A stretch of DNA of 64,000 nucleotides from Paenibacillus algorifonticola (GTDB taxonomy: Bacteria; Bacillota; Bacilli; Paenibacillales; Paenibacillaceae): NCBI RefSeq assembly GCF_000971975.1, contig NZ_KQ040778.1, positions 124,001 to 188,000 of the forward strand, in the 5' to 3' direction. Shown here one piece after another: positions 1 to 9,088 of the stretch (position 1 is the stretch's first letter; every line of letters begins with the position of its first letter). The translations under genes and the position numbers were made by a program. The notes under the pieces were generated by a model. The model searched no databases, was not told the origin of the DNA, and was given only the letters and a program-made list of their open reading frames with translations.

Positions 1-1
1 T

Positions 2-307
2 TTGCTTGGAGAGGATGCGCCTGAGGAGCTTCGCAGGGAGCTGTCGAGCGAGCTGCAAGTAACGGAGCAGACACCGCCGACCTTCCTCTGGCATGCGGCC
101 GATGACGGCGCCGTTCCGGTTCAGAACAGCTTAATGTTTGCTGCGGCGCTTGCGAACAAGGGCGTGCCGTACGAAATACACATCTATGAGAGCGGCGGAC
201 ATGGCATTGGTCTTGCCTATGATCATCCTGAAGCCCATACTTGGACTTTATGCTGCGGCAACTGGCTTAAAAAACGCGGCTTTACGGAAGAAGCAGACGT
301 ACAATAA
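2..307 (+). CDS. alpha/beta hydrolase, C-terminal part (partial)
   Basis: This is the last 101 residues of a serine hydrolase whose start lies left of the window. The visible part carries the end of an alpha/beta-hydrolase fold: an acid residue in HAADDGAVP followed by the catalytic-type histidine in SGGHGIGLA. That pairing resembles acetyl-xylan-esterase or BD-FAE-like and prolyl-oligopeptidase-like esterases of carbohydrate utilisation. The nucleophile serine is not visible. The family call is good, but the substrate is inferred only loosely, helped by the arabinoside-related cluster further right. A TTG sits at the very edge but is not taken as the true start, because the reading frame is open to the boundary. 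Confidence 0.75.
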   Translation: MLGEDAPEELRRELSSELQVTEQTPPTFLWHAADDGAVPVQNSLMFAAALANKGVPYEIHIYESGGHGIGLAYDHPEAHTWTLCCGNWLKKRGFTEEADVQ

Positions 308-336
308 CAATAGCTTCAATAGCGAACAGCATGAGT

Positions 337-412
337 GCAGCAGCAGGGCGTAGGAGCGAATAAACCGTTCATTCTAACGATTGCTCCTAAGGGCCTGCTG
401 GCCTGCTGCTAT
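337..412. terminator. Large hairpin after the edge hydrolase
   Basis: AGCAGCAGG (339-347) pairs with CCTGCTGCT (402-410), and inside it TAGGAGC (351-357) pairs with GCTCCTA (383-389). No T-run follows on the plus strand, so it may be a processing or retarding hairpin rather than a complete terminator. Confidence 0.4.
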
Positions 413-443
413 TGGCTTGGGCGTTTGCTGCAGCAGCAGGTAC

Positions 444-474
444 AGGGTCTCCGGGAAAATCCGGAGACCTTTTA
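444..474 (+). terminator. Rho-independent terminator before the SDR gene
   Basis: GGTCTCCGG pairs with CCGGAGACC across a short A-rich loop and is followed by TTTTA. It separates the edge hydrolase from the SDR gene. Confidence 0.65.
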
Positions 475-507
475 TACTATATAGATAGAGAAGCGGAGCT
501 GAGAAGC

Positions 508-1371
508 ATGATGCAAATGCGAGGGAAAATCGTACTTGTTACCGGAGCAAATGCGGGTATGGGATTGGCATCAGCTACGGAGCTGGCGAAGGCTGGCGCG
601 GACGTCATTATGGCTTGCCGCAGCTTGGAGCGCGGAGAAGCCGCGAGGCAGCAGGCGCTTGCTGCAAGCGGAGCCTCTCATATTGAATTGATGGCATGCG
701 ATTTAGGAGATTTTGCGAGCATACTAGCCTTTTGCGAAGCTTTCAAGCAGCGGTACGACCGGCTGGATGTGCTGCTAAACAATGCAGGCGTTGTATCGCT
801 GAAACGCGAGCTAACCAAAGATGGTTATGAAAGCATGATCGGCGTCAATCATCTAGGCCATTTTTTACTGACGACATCGTTGTTGGAGCTGCTGGAGCGA
901 TCGCCTCAGGGCAGAGTGGTCAATGTATCCTCGGGTGCATATAAAGCGGGAAAAATCCATTTTGAAGATATCAATCTGTCTCGGGGCTTTAGTGTAGTAA
1001 AGGGTTATGCCCAATCGAAGCTGGCAAACATATTGTTCACCAAGGAACTGGCTAGGCGGCTCGCGCATACGAGGGTGACGGTTAATTGTCTGCATCCAGG
1101 AGCAGTAGGAACGTCGCTCGGCGTTAACCGCCAGACGGGATTTGGCAAAAGCATGCATGCGCTGCTGCGGCCTTTTTTCTTGACTTCGCTGCAGGGCGCG
1201 CAGACGGCGCTGTATTTGGCGAGCTCGGAGGAAGGCGGAGCGTTAAGCGGGCACTATTTTTATAAGCAAAAAAGGGAGGAAGTGTCTTCAAAAGCAAAGG
1301 ATGAGCAAGCTGCCAAGCGGCTGTGGGAATGGAGCGAGCAGCAGGTTGACCAAGGAAGGCGTGCGAAATAA
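508..1371 (+). CDS. SDR family oxidoreductase (retinol-dehydrogenase-like)
   Basis: NAD(P)-dependent short-chain dehydrogenase/reductase of the classical, retinol-dehydrogenase-like type, probably acting on a small alcohol or ketone in the cytoplasm. The N-terminal cofactor motif TGANAGMG, the structural NNAG motif, the catalytic serine in VVNVSSGAY and the YAQSK Tyr-Lys pair are all present in the right order. The start was taken at the first of three nearby ATGs (508, 511, 517), preceded by a GGAG about ten bases upstream, giving 287 residues, normal for the family. It stands alone between a terminator and a binding-protein gene, so the substrate cannot be inferred from context. Confidence 0.88.
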   Translation: MMQMRGKIVLVTGANAGMGLASATELAKAGADVIMACRSLERGEAARQQALAASGASHIELMACDLGDFASILAFCEAFKQRYDRLDVLLNNAGVVSLKRELTKDGYESMIGVNHLGHFLLTTSLLELLERSPQGRVVNVSSGAYKAGKIHFEDINLSRGFSVVKGYAQSKLANILFTKELARRLAHTRVTVNCLHPGAVGTSLGVNRQTGFGKSMHALLRPFFLTSLQGAQTALYLASSEEGGALSGHYFYKQKREEVSSKAKDEQAAKRLWEWSEQQVDQGRRAK

Positions 1372-1408
1372 AGCGAGATGGGGGGCGTTATGGTGGGAGG
1401 TTGTTTGA

Positions 1409-2227
1409 ATGTTTGAGAAAGCTTCCGTCAAGTCGGCTATTGCGCTGCTTGCGCTGTTTAGCCTTATGCTGGCTGGCTGTACGAAGGATGCGCCAATGCC
1501 AGAAAGAAGCAATCCTGCCATGCTGCAATGGCTGCCGATCATTAAACAGTCGGGCAAGCTGGTTATCGCCACAACCGAAAATTACCCGTTTGAATATACG
1601 GATGAAGAGACTGGCAAGTTTATAGGATACGATGTTGATTTGGCGCAAGCGATTGCAGACGAAATTGGCGTAGAGATTGAATGGAAAAAAATGCCCTTTG
1701 CTGAGCTGCTTAATGCCTTGCAGTTGGGTGAAGCCGACATGGTTATAGCCAGTATGTATATTACGGAGGAGCGGGAACGGATTGTCGAGATGTCGGATAA
1801 ATATTTGGATACCGGCATGGCGATCGTCAGGCGGATGGGAGATCAATCGGTACGCTCCCTTGGTGATTTGGATGGCAAAACCATTGGTGTAAAAACGCAA
1901 GCGACCAGCGAGCGGGAAGCAGAAGCGCTTATGGCGCAGGGCAAAAAGATTAAAATACGTTCGTATGCTTCGGTGACGGAATGTTTGGAAGCACTGCGCT
2001 CCGGCGAGGTAGATATCGTATTTAACGATTATTTAAAACAGGTCAGCTACAATCAGCATTATCCCGAGGCACAGCTGGAGCTGGTAGGCGGCGCATTTAC
2101 GCAAGAAGGTTTTGGAATAGCTGTTGTCAAAGGGCAGACCGAATTGCTTCAGGTCGTCAATCAGGTCATACACAGGCTTCAGGAAAATGGCGATGCGGAT
2201 GTGCTATACAGCAAATGGCTGCAATAA
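1409..2227 (+). CDS. Amino-acid-type ABC transporter substrate-binding lipoprotein
   Basis: Extracytoplasmic solute-binding protein of family 3, which normally captures polar amino acids or related small ligands for an ABC importer. The N-terminus is a lipoprotein signal ending in LAGC, with Cys24 as the expected lipidation site. The mature domain shows typical features such as ENYPFEYTDEETGKFIGYDVDLAQAIADE, cited here only as positions 54-82, and a later YDV-type ligand region. A GGGAGG lies eight bases before the ATG. No permease or ATPase gene follows, and a terminator comes directly after, so it is an orphan binding protein or partners with a transporter encoded elsewhere. Confidence 0.85.
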   Translation: MFEKASVKSAIALLALFSLMLAGCTKDAPMPERSNPAMLQWLPIIKQSGKLVIATTENYPFEYTDEETGKFIGYDVDLAQAIADEIGVEIEWKKMPFAELLNALQLGEADMVIASMYITEERERIVEMSDKYLDTGMAIVRRMGDQSVRSLGDLDGKTIGVKTQATSEREAEALMAQGKKIKIRSYASVTECLEALRSGEVDIVFNDYLKQVSYNQHYPEAQLELVGGAFTQEGFGIAVVKGQTELLQVVNQVIHRLQENGDADVLYSKWLQ

Positions 2228-2280
2228 AGGAAAATATGAGCGGCGTACGTATGCTATAATGGAAATCGGATGATATATAA

Positions 2281-2355
2281 AAAAAGACTGGCGACGCATC
2301 GGGTTGTGCATCAAGTACACCCGGTACGATCATCGCCAGTTTTTTTGTTTTTTCG
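2281..2355 (+). terminator. Rho-independent terminator
   Basis: ACTGGCGA (2287-2294) pairs with TCGCCAGT (2333-2340), followed by a long T-rich tail. The A-rich upstream flank means it could also serve the convergent phosphoesterase gene on the minus strand. Confidence 0.75.
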
Positions 2356-2407
2356 TATAAAGTCAGCGGCAAGCGAGTAGGCAAGCAAAGCGGCAAGCAA
2401 GCTCAGC

Positions 2408-3559
2408 TTACGGCCGGAATTCGACGTTTAGCTGAATGATTTCTGCGCGGCTGCCTATGCGAAGCGGCGGTCCCCACGTGCCGAAGCCGGAGGAGACGAT
2501 GGCATGAAGCTGCCCTTTTTGCAAAAAGCCCCAGTCCAGCTCGAACAGCCGTCTTGTAAAAAAGTGGTTTGGCATCATTTGACCGCGATGGGTATGACCG
2601 GACAACGAAAGATCAATGCCTTGAAGCGAAGCCTGCTCCAGATCGGAAGGCTGATGATCCATCATAATGAGTGGCAGGGAAGCGTCAAGCGCTGCGACGA
2701 GCTCCTTCACGGATTGACGGCCCGCTGGATCGGCTCTTTTTGCGCTCAAGTCTTTGCGGCCAATGACGTAAAAACCGTCATCAATCTTCACGCTCTCGTC
2801 CAGCAGGACGCGTATGCCGACAGCATCCATTTCCGCAATGAAGCGGGCAATGTGACCGCCAATATATTCATGATTGCCAAGAACGGCATAGACGCCAAGC
2901 GGCGCTTTCAGGCGCTTCATAACCTCGGACATATAATCATCGATATAAGGGCCAATGTCATCATCAATAACGTCGCCCGGCAGCAAAATCAAATCTGGCT
3001 TCATGCGTTCCATAGCATCCGCAAGCCGCGCCAAATGGCGTTTGCCGACGATAGTGCCGAGGTGAATATCCGACGCCATGCCGATGCGCAGCGATTTGCG
3101 CGGTCCCGCTGACTTGGCAATCGTAATGGAATAGGTGCGGACGATCGGGGACCAGGCATTCCAGCTCCCACGAAGCAGAATGGTTAACATTATAACGACG
3201 ACTACACTTCCTACTGAAAGTACGGCCGTATAGGAGGGAATATCCAGCCTCGTCAGCAGCCAATATATCAGATTGGCGGGAGGAAGCAGCAGTACCGCAT
3301 ATTCCATAACCGCGAACCAGTAGGAGCCAATAAGCTTGAACACACGCCCTATTTTGCGCAGTGGTGTTACAGGTTGAAGCAGTCTTCCAATAATATAAGA
3401 GAAAGAGACAATAGCGACAATGAAGGCATAAGGGAGCGGGTTTTCCAGGGGAAGTAAGGCCGATAAATACAGCCATCCATTCCAGCCAATATAAAAATTA
3501 ATAGAAACAAAAATAAATAATACTAAAGCGATTATACCGATCAAACGCGGTTTCAACAT
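2408..3559 (-). CDS. Membrane-anchored metallophosphoesterase, YkuE-like
   Basis: Calcineurin-like metal-dependent phosphoesterase with an N-terminal membrane region of about four hydrophobic helices and a C-terminal catalytic domain. The metal-binding signatures are in order: GMASDIHLG, LLPGDVIDD, LGNHEY and SGHTHRG. Relatives such as B. subtilis YkuE act at the cell surface on phosphate esters, but the substrate here is unknown. The start at 3559 was chosen over an in-frame ATG 30 bases upstream because a GGGGAG ribosome site lies just before it, giving 383 residues. It is monocistronic. Confidence 0.85.
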   Translation of the reverse strand: MLKPRLIGIIALVLFIFVSINFYIGWNGWLYLSALLPLENPLPYAFIVAIVSFSYIIGRLLQPVTPLRKIGRVFKLIGSYWFAVMEYAVLLLPPANLIYWLLTRLDIPSYTAVLSVGSVVVVIMLTILLRGSWNAWSPIVRTYSITIAKSAGPRKSLRIGMASDIHLGTIVGKRHLARLADAMERMKPDLILLPGDVIDDDIGPYIDDYMSEVMKRLKAPLGVYAVLGNHEYIGGHIARFIAEMDAVGIRVLLDESVKIDDGFYVIGRKDLSAKRADPAGRQSVKELVAALDASLPLIMMDHQPSDLEQASLQGIDLSLSGHTHRGQMMPNHFFTRRLFELDWGFLQKGQLHAIVSSGFGTWGPPLRIGSRAEIIQLNVEFRP

Positions 3560-3700
3560 TCGCACTCCCCAGTCATTATCTTTGTGCATGAGAATAAGTT
3601 GCCTAATCTATTATCATTCATGGTGAGAATACTATAGCATAACGGCAATTGTCAGGTAAAATAGAGTCAGAGACTAAAGGGGAGAAGGAGTGCTTTAGCG

Positions 3701-4033
3701 TTGCCTTTAATCATGCAAATTTTACTGTTTATTGCTGCGGGGCTCGCAGAAATTGGCGGCGGCTATTTGGTATGGCTTTGGCTGCGCGAAGGAAAGCCTT
3801 ATTGGTACGGTATAATAGGCAGCGCGGTCTTGGTGCTGTACGGCATTTTGCCTACGCTGCAATCGTTTCCAACCTTTGGCAGAGTGTATGCGGCATATGG
3901 CGGCGTGTTCGTCGCAATGGCGGTGCTTTGGGGCTGGCTGGTAGACAAGCGTACGCCTGATCTTTACGATTGGATTGGCGCTGCCGTATGTCTGGTCGGC
4001 GTATCGATTATTTTATGGGCGCCGCGGGGCTAG
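3701..4033 (+). CDS. YnfA family (UPF0060) small membrane protein
   Basis: 110-residue integral membrane protein with four hydrophobic helices, matching the YnfA/UPF0060 family, which resembles small multidrug-resistance transporters. Family-like stretches are [12 protein letters not shown] near the N-terminus, [16 protein letters not shown] in the middle and [12 protein letters not shown] near the end. The TTG at 3701 is preferred because AAAGGGGAGAAGGAG sits about ten bases upstream, and the next ATG at 3713 would be too far from it. No neighbouring regulator or partner is visible. The family call is firm, the efflux role is only suggested by relatives. Confidence 0.9.
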   Translation: MPLIMQILLFIAAGLAEIGGGYLVWLWLREGKPYWYGIIGSAVLVLYGILPTLQSFPTFGRVYAAYGGVFVAMAVLWGWLVDKRTPDLYDWIGAAVCLVGVSIILWAPRG

Positions 4034-4567
4034 CTAGTACGTGTATGCAAACGTAAGCGAGCCAGATCCTGATCGAATTTAGCGTCAAACGTAGCGTCAT
4101 TCGTATTCCCTCTCCTAGCGGGAATGTCACCCCTTCATGAATGAGAACCTATCGTACCGAAAGGCAGCTTCATGTTCTTCGTTTCAGGGGGTTGCTCCCT
4201 GCACAAAGATAAACTTGGTGGACACAGCAGCCGCTATTTCAACAGAATCACGGGTTATGGCACAGGCTGCGGACTCAGGAGCCGCTAATGCGCTGCCAAA
4301 AGCCATTTTGACAGGAGGATGAGGGCGATAACGGATTTCCTGTCCGCTTACAGCCCGAAATCGGATCAAAAGCCAGAATAGCGGAACCTCAGTCCTTGAA
4401 AAAAGGAGGGAGCGTCCCGAGCTGCGTGGTCTCAGCTACAATCGCATGCTGCGGATCCCCAGCCTTGAATCGTCAGATGAGTTTGGCCTCGAAAAAGCGC
4501 TAAGCAAGGCGCAGCCGACTCTGGTTTGCACACACACCCTTGCTCAGGTGTCATGCTTGGTCTATTT
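4034..4567. other. Gene-free stretch of about 530 bp, unexplained
   Basis: No convincing gene is found on either strand. The longest open frames (61 codons each way) lack ribosome sites and recognisable sequence. The stretch is not AT-rich like other intergenic DNA here and holds several local inverted repeats, for example GACAGGA (4310-4316) with TCCTGTC (4338-4344), TCCGCT with AGCGGA (4380-4385), and TCCTT-AAGGA near 4393-4408. It could be a structured RNA, a decayed gene or simply spacer. Confidence 0.4.
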
Positions 4568-4596
4568 TTGACAACATTAGCATTTGTAAGGATAAT
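4568..4596 (+). promoter_or_regulatory. topB promoter
   Basis: TTGACA, a 17-base spacer and GATAAT form a near-consensus vegetative promoter about 40 bases before the topB start. Confidence 0.8.
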
Positions 4597-4635
4597 ATAG
4601 CTTTACAAGCTGGACGAATGGAGCGAATGGAAGAG

Positions 4636-6807
4636 ATGAAATCATTAGTGCTCGCGGAAAAGCCAAGCGTGGCAAAGGAAATTGCCCGTGTACTCGGCTG
4701 TACAAACAAAAATAAAAGCTACATAGAAGGCCCTAAATATGTTGTAACGTGGGCGCTCGGCCATCTGGTTACTCTCGCAGAGCCGGAGGAATATGATCCG
4801 AAATACCGCACCTGGAATTTGGAGGATTTGCCGCTGCTGCCCCCTAAAATGAACTTGAAGGTGATGAAGGAAACGTCGCATCAGTTCAAGGCAGTAGCAC
4901 AGCTGTGCAAGCGTTCCGATATTGGCGAGCTGATTATTGCGACTGATGCCGGTCGAGAAGGCGAACTGGTTGCCCGCTGGATTATGGAGCTGGTTCATTG
5001 GCGCAAGCCGTTTAAACGGCTTTGGATTTCGTCGCAGACGGATAAGGCGATCAAGGATGGCTTTAGCAAGCTGAAGCCGGGAGCGGAATACAACCATTTG
5101 TATGCATCCGCTGTATGCCGCGCCGAGGCGGATTGGCTCATCGGACTTAATGTCACCCGCGCTTTGACGACCAAATACAATGCACAGCTGGCGGCAGGAC
5201 GCGTGCAGACGCCGACGCTTGCCGCTTTGATGGACCGCGAGAAGGAAATTGAGCAGTTCCAGTCCCAGCCGTTTTGGACGGTATCTGCGGATATGGGCAC
5301 TTTTCAGGCGGTATGGCGCGAGCAGGATGGCCATGATGGACGTGTATGGGGCCGCGATGAAGCAGGTGCAGTCGTCGCCCGTTTGCAGGGAAAAGGAGCG
5401 AAGGTAGACAAGCTGCGCACAGTTGAAAAGTCGGAGCTGCATCCGGGGGCCTATGACTTGACGGAGCTGCAGCGTGATGCGAACAAGCGGCTGGGCTTCT
5501 CGGCGAAGCAGACGTCGGGTGTGCTGCAGAAGCTGTATGAGCAGCATAAAATCGTCACTTATCCGCGTACCGACTCGCGCTTTCTATCGAGCGACATCGT
5601 GCCGACGTTCAAAAGCAGGCTGGAAAGCGTGGCGGTCGGGCCTTATGCGCCTTTTGCCCGCAAGCTGCTGCGCGGCCCGCTAACCGTGACGAAGCGATTC
5701 GTTGATGACAGCAAGGTCAGCGATCACCATGCGATTATTCCAACGGAGCAATACGTTAACTTGTCCGCGCTAAGCTCGGAGGAGCGCAAGCTGTACGATC
5801 TGATTGTCCGCCGTTTTCTAGCCCTGTTCTCGCCGGCTTACCGCTATGATGAGACGAGCGTAACGCTGGCGGTTGGCAGCGATAAGCTGTACGCCAAAGG
5901 CCGGGTGCAGAAGGAAAGCGGCTGGAAGGAGCTATACAGCGGGGGCGGAATCGGCAGTGGAGGCTTCGGAGATGATGACGATGAAGACGACGATAAAGCC
6001 CGCAGCGAAGCGGATCGCCAGCCGGAGCAGCTGCTGCCCGCCATGAGCATGGGGCAGACGCTGCCGATTAAGCAAGCCCGCTTCAAGGAATTGCGGACGC
6101 TGCCGCCTGCAAGATATACGGAAGCATCGCTGCTGGGCCGAATGGAGAAGCATAGCTTGGGTACGCCAGCAACGCGAGCGGATATTATTGAGAAGCTGCT
6201 GGGAACCGACACGATTGAGCGTCGGGGCAACCAGCTGTCGCCTACAGGAAAAGGCCGACAGCTTATCGAAATTGTCGTCGAGGAGCTGCGCCGGCCGGAG
6301 CTGACTGCGCAGTGGGAGCGGGAGCTTGAGCGTATTGCGCTCGGCAAGGGCAATCCAGCGAAGTTTATGGCGGGCATTCGCGAGCAGGCGAGCAAATGGG
6401 TGGCAGAGGTGAAAAATGAGACAAAGGAATACAAGCCTCATAATCTGACGCATTCGCGCTGCCCGGAATGCAGCAAGCATTTGATGGAAGTGAAAGGCAA
6501 GCGCGGCAAGTCGCTCGTATGTCCGGATCGGGAATGCGGCTATCGCCGCTCGGCTGAGCCGGCGCTGTCGAACAAGCGCTGCCCGCAATGCCGCAAGAAG
6601 ATGGAAATTCATGACGGCAAGGCCGGAAAATACGCACAGTGCCGTCCATGCAACGTCATTGAAATGCTGGGCGATAAACAGGGTGGACGGATCAATAAGC
6701 ATCAGGAGAAGAAGCTGATCAATCAATTCAGCGATAATGTGTCGCTCTCGAGCAGCTTGGCGGATGCCCTCAAGGCAGCTATGAGCAAGCAGGAGGACGA
6801 CAAGTAA
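4636..6807 (+). CDS. topB: DNA topoisomerase III
   Basis: Type IA topoisomerase that passes single DNA strands and decatenates replication or recombination intermediates. The N-terminus is a TOPRIM domain (LVLAEKPSV) with the metal-site motif TDAGREGE, and Tyr309 in TYPRTDS is the expected nucleophile. The C-terminus has two Cys4 zinc-ribbon-like motifs (CPECSKH with CPDRECG, and CPQCRKK with CRPCN). The 723 residues are close to B. subtilis TopB. An acidic, glycine-rich insertion around residues 435-460 (GDDDDEDDDK) is unusual. ATG 4636 matches the family N-terminus, though two in-frame ATGs lie up to 18 bases upstream. Confidence 0.96.
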   Translation: MKSLVLAEKPSVAKEIARVLGCTNKNKSYIEGPKYVVTWALGHLVTLAEPEEYDPKYRTWNLEDLPLLPPKMNLKVMKETSHQFKAVAQLCKRSDIGELIIATDAGREGELVARWIMELVHWRKPFKRLWISSQTDKAIKDGFSKLKPGAEYNHLYASAVCRAEADWLIGLNVTRALTTKYNAQLAAGRVQTPTLAALMDREKEIEQFQSQPFWTVSADMGTFQAVWREQDGHDGRVWGRDEAGAVVARLQGKGAKVDKLRTVEKSELHPGAYDLTELQRDANKRLGFSAKQTSGVLQKLYEQHKIVTYPRTDSRFLSSDIVPTFKSRLESVAVGPYAPFARKLLRGPLTVTKRFVDDSKVSDHHAIIPTEQYVNLSALSSEERKLYDLIVRRFLALFSPAYRYDETSVTLAVGSDKLYAKGRVQKESGWKELYSGGGIGSGGFGDDDDEDDDKARSEADRQPEQLLPAMSMGQTLPIKQARFKELRTLPPARYTEASLLGRMEKHSLGTPATRADIIEKLLGTDTIERRGNQLSPTGKGRQLIEIVVEELRRPELTAQWERELERIALGKGNPAKFMAGIREQASKWVAEVKNETKEYKPHNLTHSRCPECSKHLMEVKGKRGKSLVCPDRECGYRRSAEPALSNKRCPQCRKKMEIHDGKAGKYAQCRPCNVIEMLGDKQGGRINKHQEKKLINQFSDNVSLSSSLADALKAAMSKQEDDK

Positions 6808-6850
6808 GCATTCAAGCAAGTTAGTGAGCAAATAAGCAAGTGAATGCCCC

Positions 6851-6900
6851 CAAAAAGCTTCGGCCTGCCATTGAAAAAGCAGGCTTGAAGCTTTTTTTTA
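6851..6900 (+). terminator. topB terminator
   Basis: AAAAGCTTC plus GCCTGC pair with GCAGGC plus GAAGCTTTT across a short loop, followed by eight T residues. Confidence 0.85.
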
Positions 6901-6969
6901 AAATAAATACGCTTGACTACTGCGGCCTTCGGCTTTAGCGTTATAGGGGCATAGAGAGAATGATAGATT

Positions 6970-6984
6970 TAGTAAGCGTTTTCT
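6970..6984 (+). promoter_or_regulatory. Candidate CcpA (cre) site before the hydrolase gene
   Basis: TAGTAAGCGTTTTCT matches the cre consensus WTGNAARCGNWWWCA at all but two positions and lies 57 bases before the hydrolase start. Carbon catabolite control would fit a sugar-utilisation gene, but the match is imperfect. Confidence 0.4.
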
Positions 6985-7040
6985 ATGAAAAGAAACGATG
7001 ATGAGAAGCAACTATTTTGGCATTGGCAGGAGGAACGTTC

Positions 7041-8069
7041 ATGTGGAAAGCAGATCAACTATTAAATCGGCTTTATGAGGAAGCGGTTGAAGCGCATCGT
7101 GCAGCGGCGGAAGCAGAGAGCAGGGAAGGCAGAAGGCAGCAATTAAAGAGCGCGCTTGCATCGGCGGTTGGCTCTTTTGAACCAAGCCTTGGGTATGAGC
7201 CTGTCGTGCTTGAACGGGTCCAATGCGATGGATATATGAGGGAACGAGTTGAGCTGTCCGCTACATCTGGGCTGTCATTCGCAGCATACGTTCTTATACC
7301 AGAAGGCGCAAAGAGCCAGCAGCTTCCAGGTGTACTGGCGGTGCATGGACATGGCTATGGCAGCAGGGAAATCGTCGGTTTGCTCCCGGACGGCACGGAA
7401 GACCATGGGAAGCCTAACATTCATCAGCATTTTGCTGTCCAGCTGGTGAAGCGCGGCATGGTCGTCATTGCGCCGGATGTCGTCGGCTTCGGTGAACGGA
7501 GGCTGGATGCGGATTTGCAGGAAAATCCCGATGCTCCAAGCTCCTGCTACAGATTGTCCACACAGCTCATGATGCTGGGCAAAACGCTGACGGGCCTACG
7601 AACGGCCGAAGTATTGGAAGCGCTTAACTATTTGGCGGACAGACCAGAGGTAGATGCAGCCCGCATAGGGGCTATGGGCTTTTCCGGCGGAGCACTTATT
7701 TCGTATGTAGCCGCAGCACTGGATGAACGGATAAAGGCAGTCGTCCTGACTGGCTTTACAAATACGTTTAAGGAAAGCATATTTGCCGTCCATCACTGCA
7801 TCGACAATTATACGCCAGGCCTGCTGGCCCATGCCGAGCTTCCCGAGCTGATCGGGCTAATTGCGCCGCGCCCGCTGTTTCTGGAATCCGGGCAAAATGA
7901 CCCGATTTTCCCGGTTGAGGGCTTTAAAAAAGCGGCAGCAGAGCTGCAAGCGATTTATGAACGCGAAGGCGCGTCTGGGCAGCTGCAATGCGATATTTTC
8001 CCAGGTGTCCACGAAATCAGCGGCCGGGTTTCTTATAATTGGCTGCGCCAAACGCTTTCAATGGAGTAG
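7041..8069 (+). CDS. Alpha/beta hydrolase, dienelactone-hydrolase/esterase-like
   Basis: Cytoplasmic serine hydrolase of 342 residues with no signal peptide. The nucleophile elbow is GFSGG (Ser215), the acid is Asp287 in SGQNDPIFP and the base is His324 in GVHEISG. The oxyanion region resembles VHGHGYGSRE of the acetyl-xylan-esterase/dienelactone-hydrolase-like group. AGGAGGA lies just before the ATG, whereas an in-frame ATG 24 bases upstream overlaps that ribosome site. It is followed after 19 bases by the convergent AraC regulator, with GH127 beyond, so a role in deacylating plant-derived sugars is a reasonable inference. Confidence 0.85.
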   Translation: MWKADQLLNRLYEEAVEAHRAAAEAESREGRRQQLKSALASAVGSFEPSLGYEPVVLERVQCDGYMRERVELSATSGLSFAAYVLIPEGAKSQQLPGVLAVHGHGYGSREIVGLLPDGTEDHGKPNIHQHFAVQLVKRGMVVIAPDVVGFGERRLDADLQENPDAPSSCYRLSTQLMMLGKTLTGLRTAEVLEALNYLADRPEVDAARIGAMGFSGGALISYVAAALDERIKAVVLTGFTNTFKESIFAVHHCIDNYTPGLLAHAELPELIGLIAPRPLFLESGQNDPIFPVEGFKKAAAELQAIYEREGASGQLQCDIFPGVHEISGRVSYNWLRQTLSME

Positions 8070-8088
8070 ATTTCCATCGCTATTGCCC

Positions 8089-8949
8089 TCAATGTGAACG
8101 GTAAAATTGCCGCAAGTAAGCGGAGGGCGATTCGCCGTAAATTTTTTTGAACACTCTGCTGAAATAAAACGGATTTTGATACCCGAGCCGATCGCTAATA
8201 TCAGAAATGTTTAAAGAGCTGCTGCGCATTAGCGCTACGGCGTGCTGGAGCCTTAGTCGGGTATGCGTCTCAATGATGGATTGTCCGGTCACGCGCTTGA
8301 ATGTTGCGGAAAGATAGCTGTAGTTTAAGTTCAAGGCAGCTGCCAAATGGCTGGCTGAAAAAGGCTCGCAGCTATGCGAGCTGAGAAACGCAATAATCTG
8401 TTCTGAAATTTCCTCAGCCGATGTGCTTTTTCTTTCCTCGACAGACGCTTGGTGAAGATCCAGAAACAGCTCGTACACGCTGAGGCTAGTCCTCGTCATC
8501 TGATGGGACCGTCCCTCCTCGAGCCCCTTCATCAGCGCGTTCAAACGGTTTTCCATGCCTGGAAAGGCAGCGCCCTGTTTGGGCAGAATGAGTCTATATA
8601 GATAATGATCGGGATAATAAAGGGCCAGCTCTTGCAGCGGGGCTTTTTCTTTATAGAGGGTATTGCCACTATCCGCCATGTTGAAATGAACCCAATACCA
8701 CTGCGTACCCGCCGCTGTTTCATGCCGTCCCCAGTGATGAAGCCCTTTTTTCAAAAATAAATATTGCTTGGCGTGGATTATGAAGGGGACTCCTTCCTCC
8801 ACCACCTGCATGCTGCCGCTTGCCACGTACAAAAAAACATCATAATCCAGCGTGCGATCGGGATGTGTATAAAGCTCCTCTGTCTGGTTCCAGCCAATGT
8901 CCCGTACTAATGGAAAACGGTCAGCCGTTAAGGTAAGGTGGGCATCCAT
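8089..8949 (-). CDS. AraC family transcriptional regulator
   Basis: 286-residue regulator with an N-terminal cupin-like sensing domain (about residues 10-150, with YASGSMQVVEEG and HHWGRHE) and a C-terminal AraC double helix-turn-helix (about 185-286, ending with ISDRLGYQNPFYFSRVFKK). ATG 8949 is preceded by GGAGG at five bases and is preferred over the ATG at 8961, which overlaps that site. The gene is divergent from the GH127 arabinofuranosidase with about 140 bases between the starts, so it is probably a sugar-responsive activator of that gene. The inducer is unknown. Confidence 0.88.
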   Translation of the reverse strand: MDAHLTLTADRFPLVRDIGWNQTEELYTHPDRTLDYDVFLYVASGSMQVVEEGVPFIIHAKQYLFLKKGLHHWGRHETAAGTQWYWVHFNMADSGNTLYKEKAPLQELALYYPDHYLYRLILPKQGAAFPGMENRLNALMKGLEEGRSHQMTRTSLSVYELFLDLHQASVEERKSTSAEEISEQIIAFLSSHSCEPFSASHLAAALNLNYSYLSATFKRVTGQSIIETHTRLRLQHAVALMRSSSLNISDISDRLGYQNPFYFSRVFKKIYGESPSAYLRQFYRSH

Positions 8950-9088
8950 AGAGACCTCCATATGTTCAATTTATTAAATAGACACAAAAAAAGGATAGGT
9001 TTTGCTAATCCATGTGCATGTACGCCTTTTATTATATCGTTTTAGACTAAGGAGGAAAAACAAATATTGTGCTGGAAGGGTGCAAAGG

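Noticed and set aside
4137-4369. Opposed open frames of 61 codons in the gene-free stretch before topB
   Set aside because: No ribosome sites, no recognisable protein sequence and both strands are open to the same extent; treated as chance.
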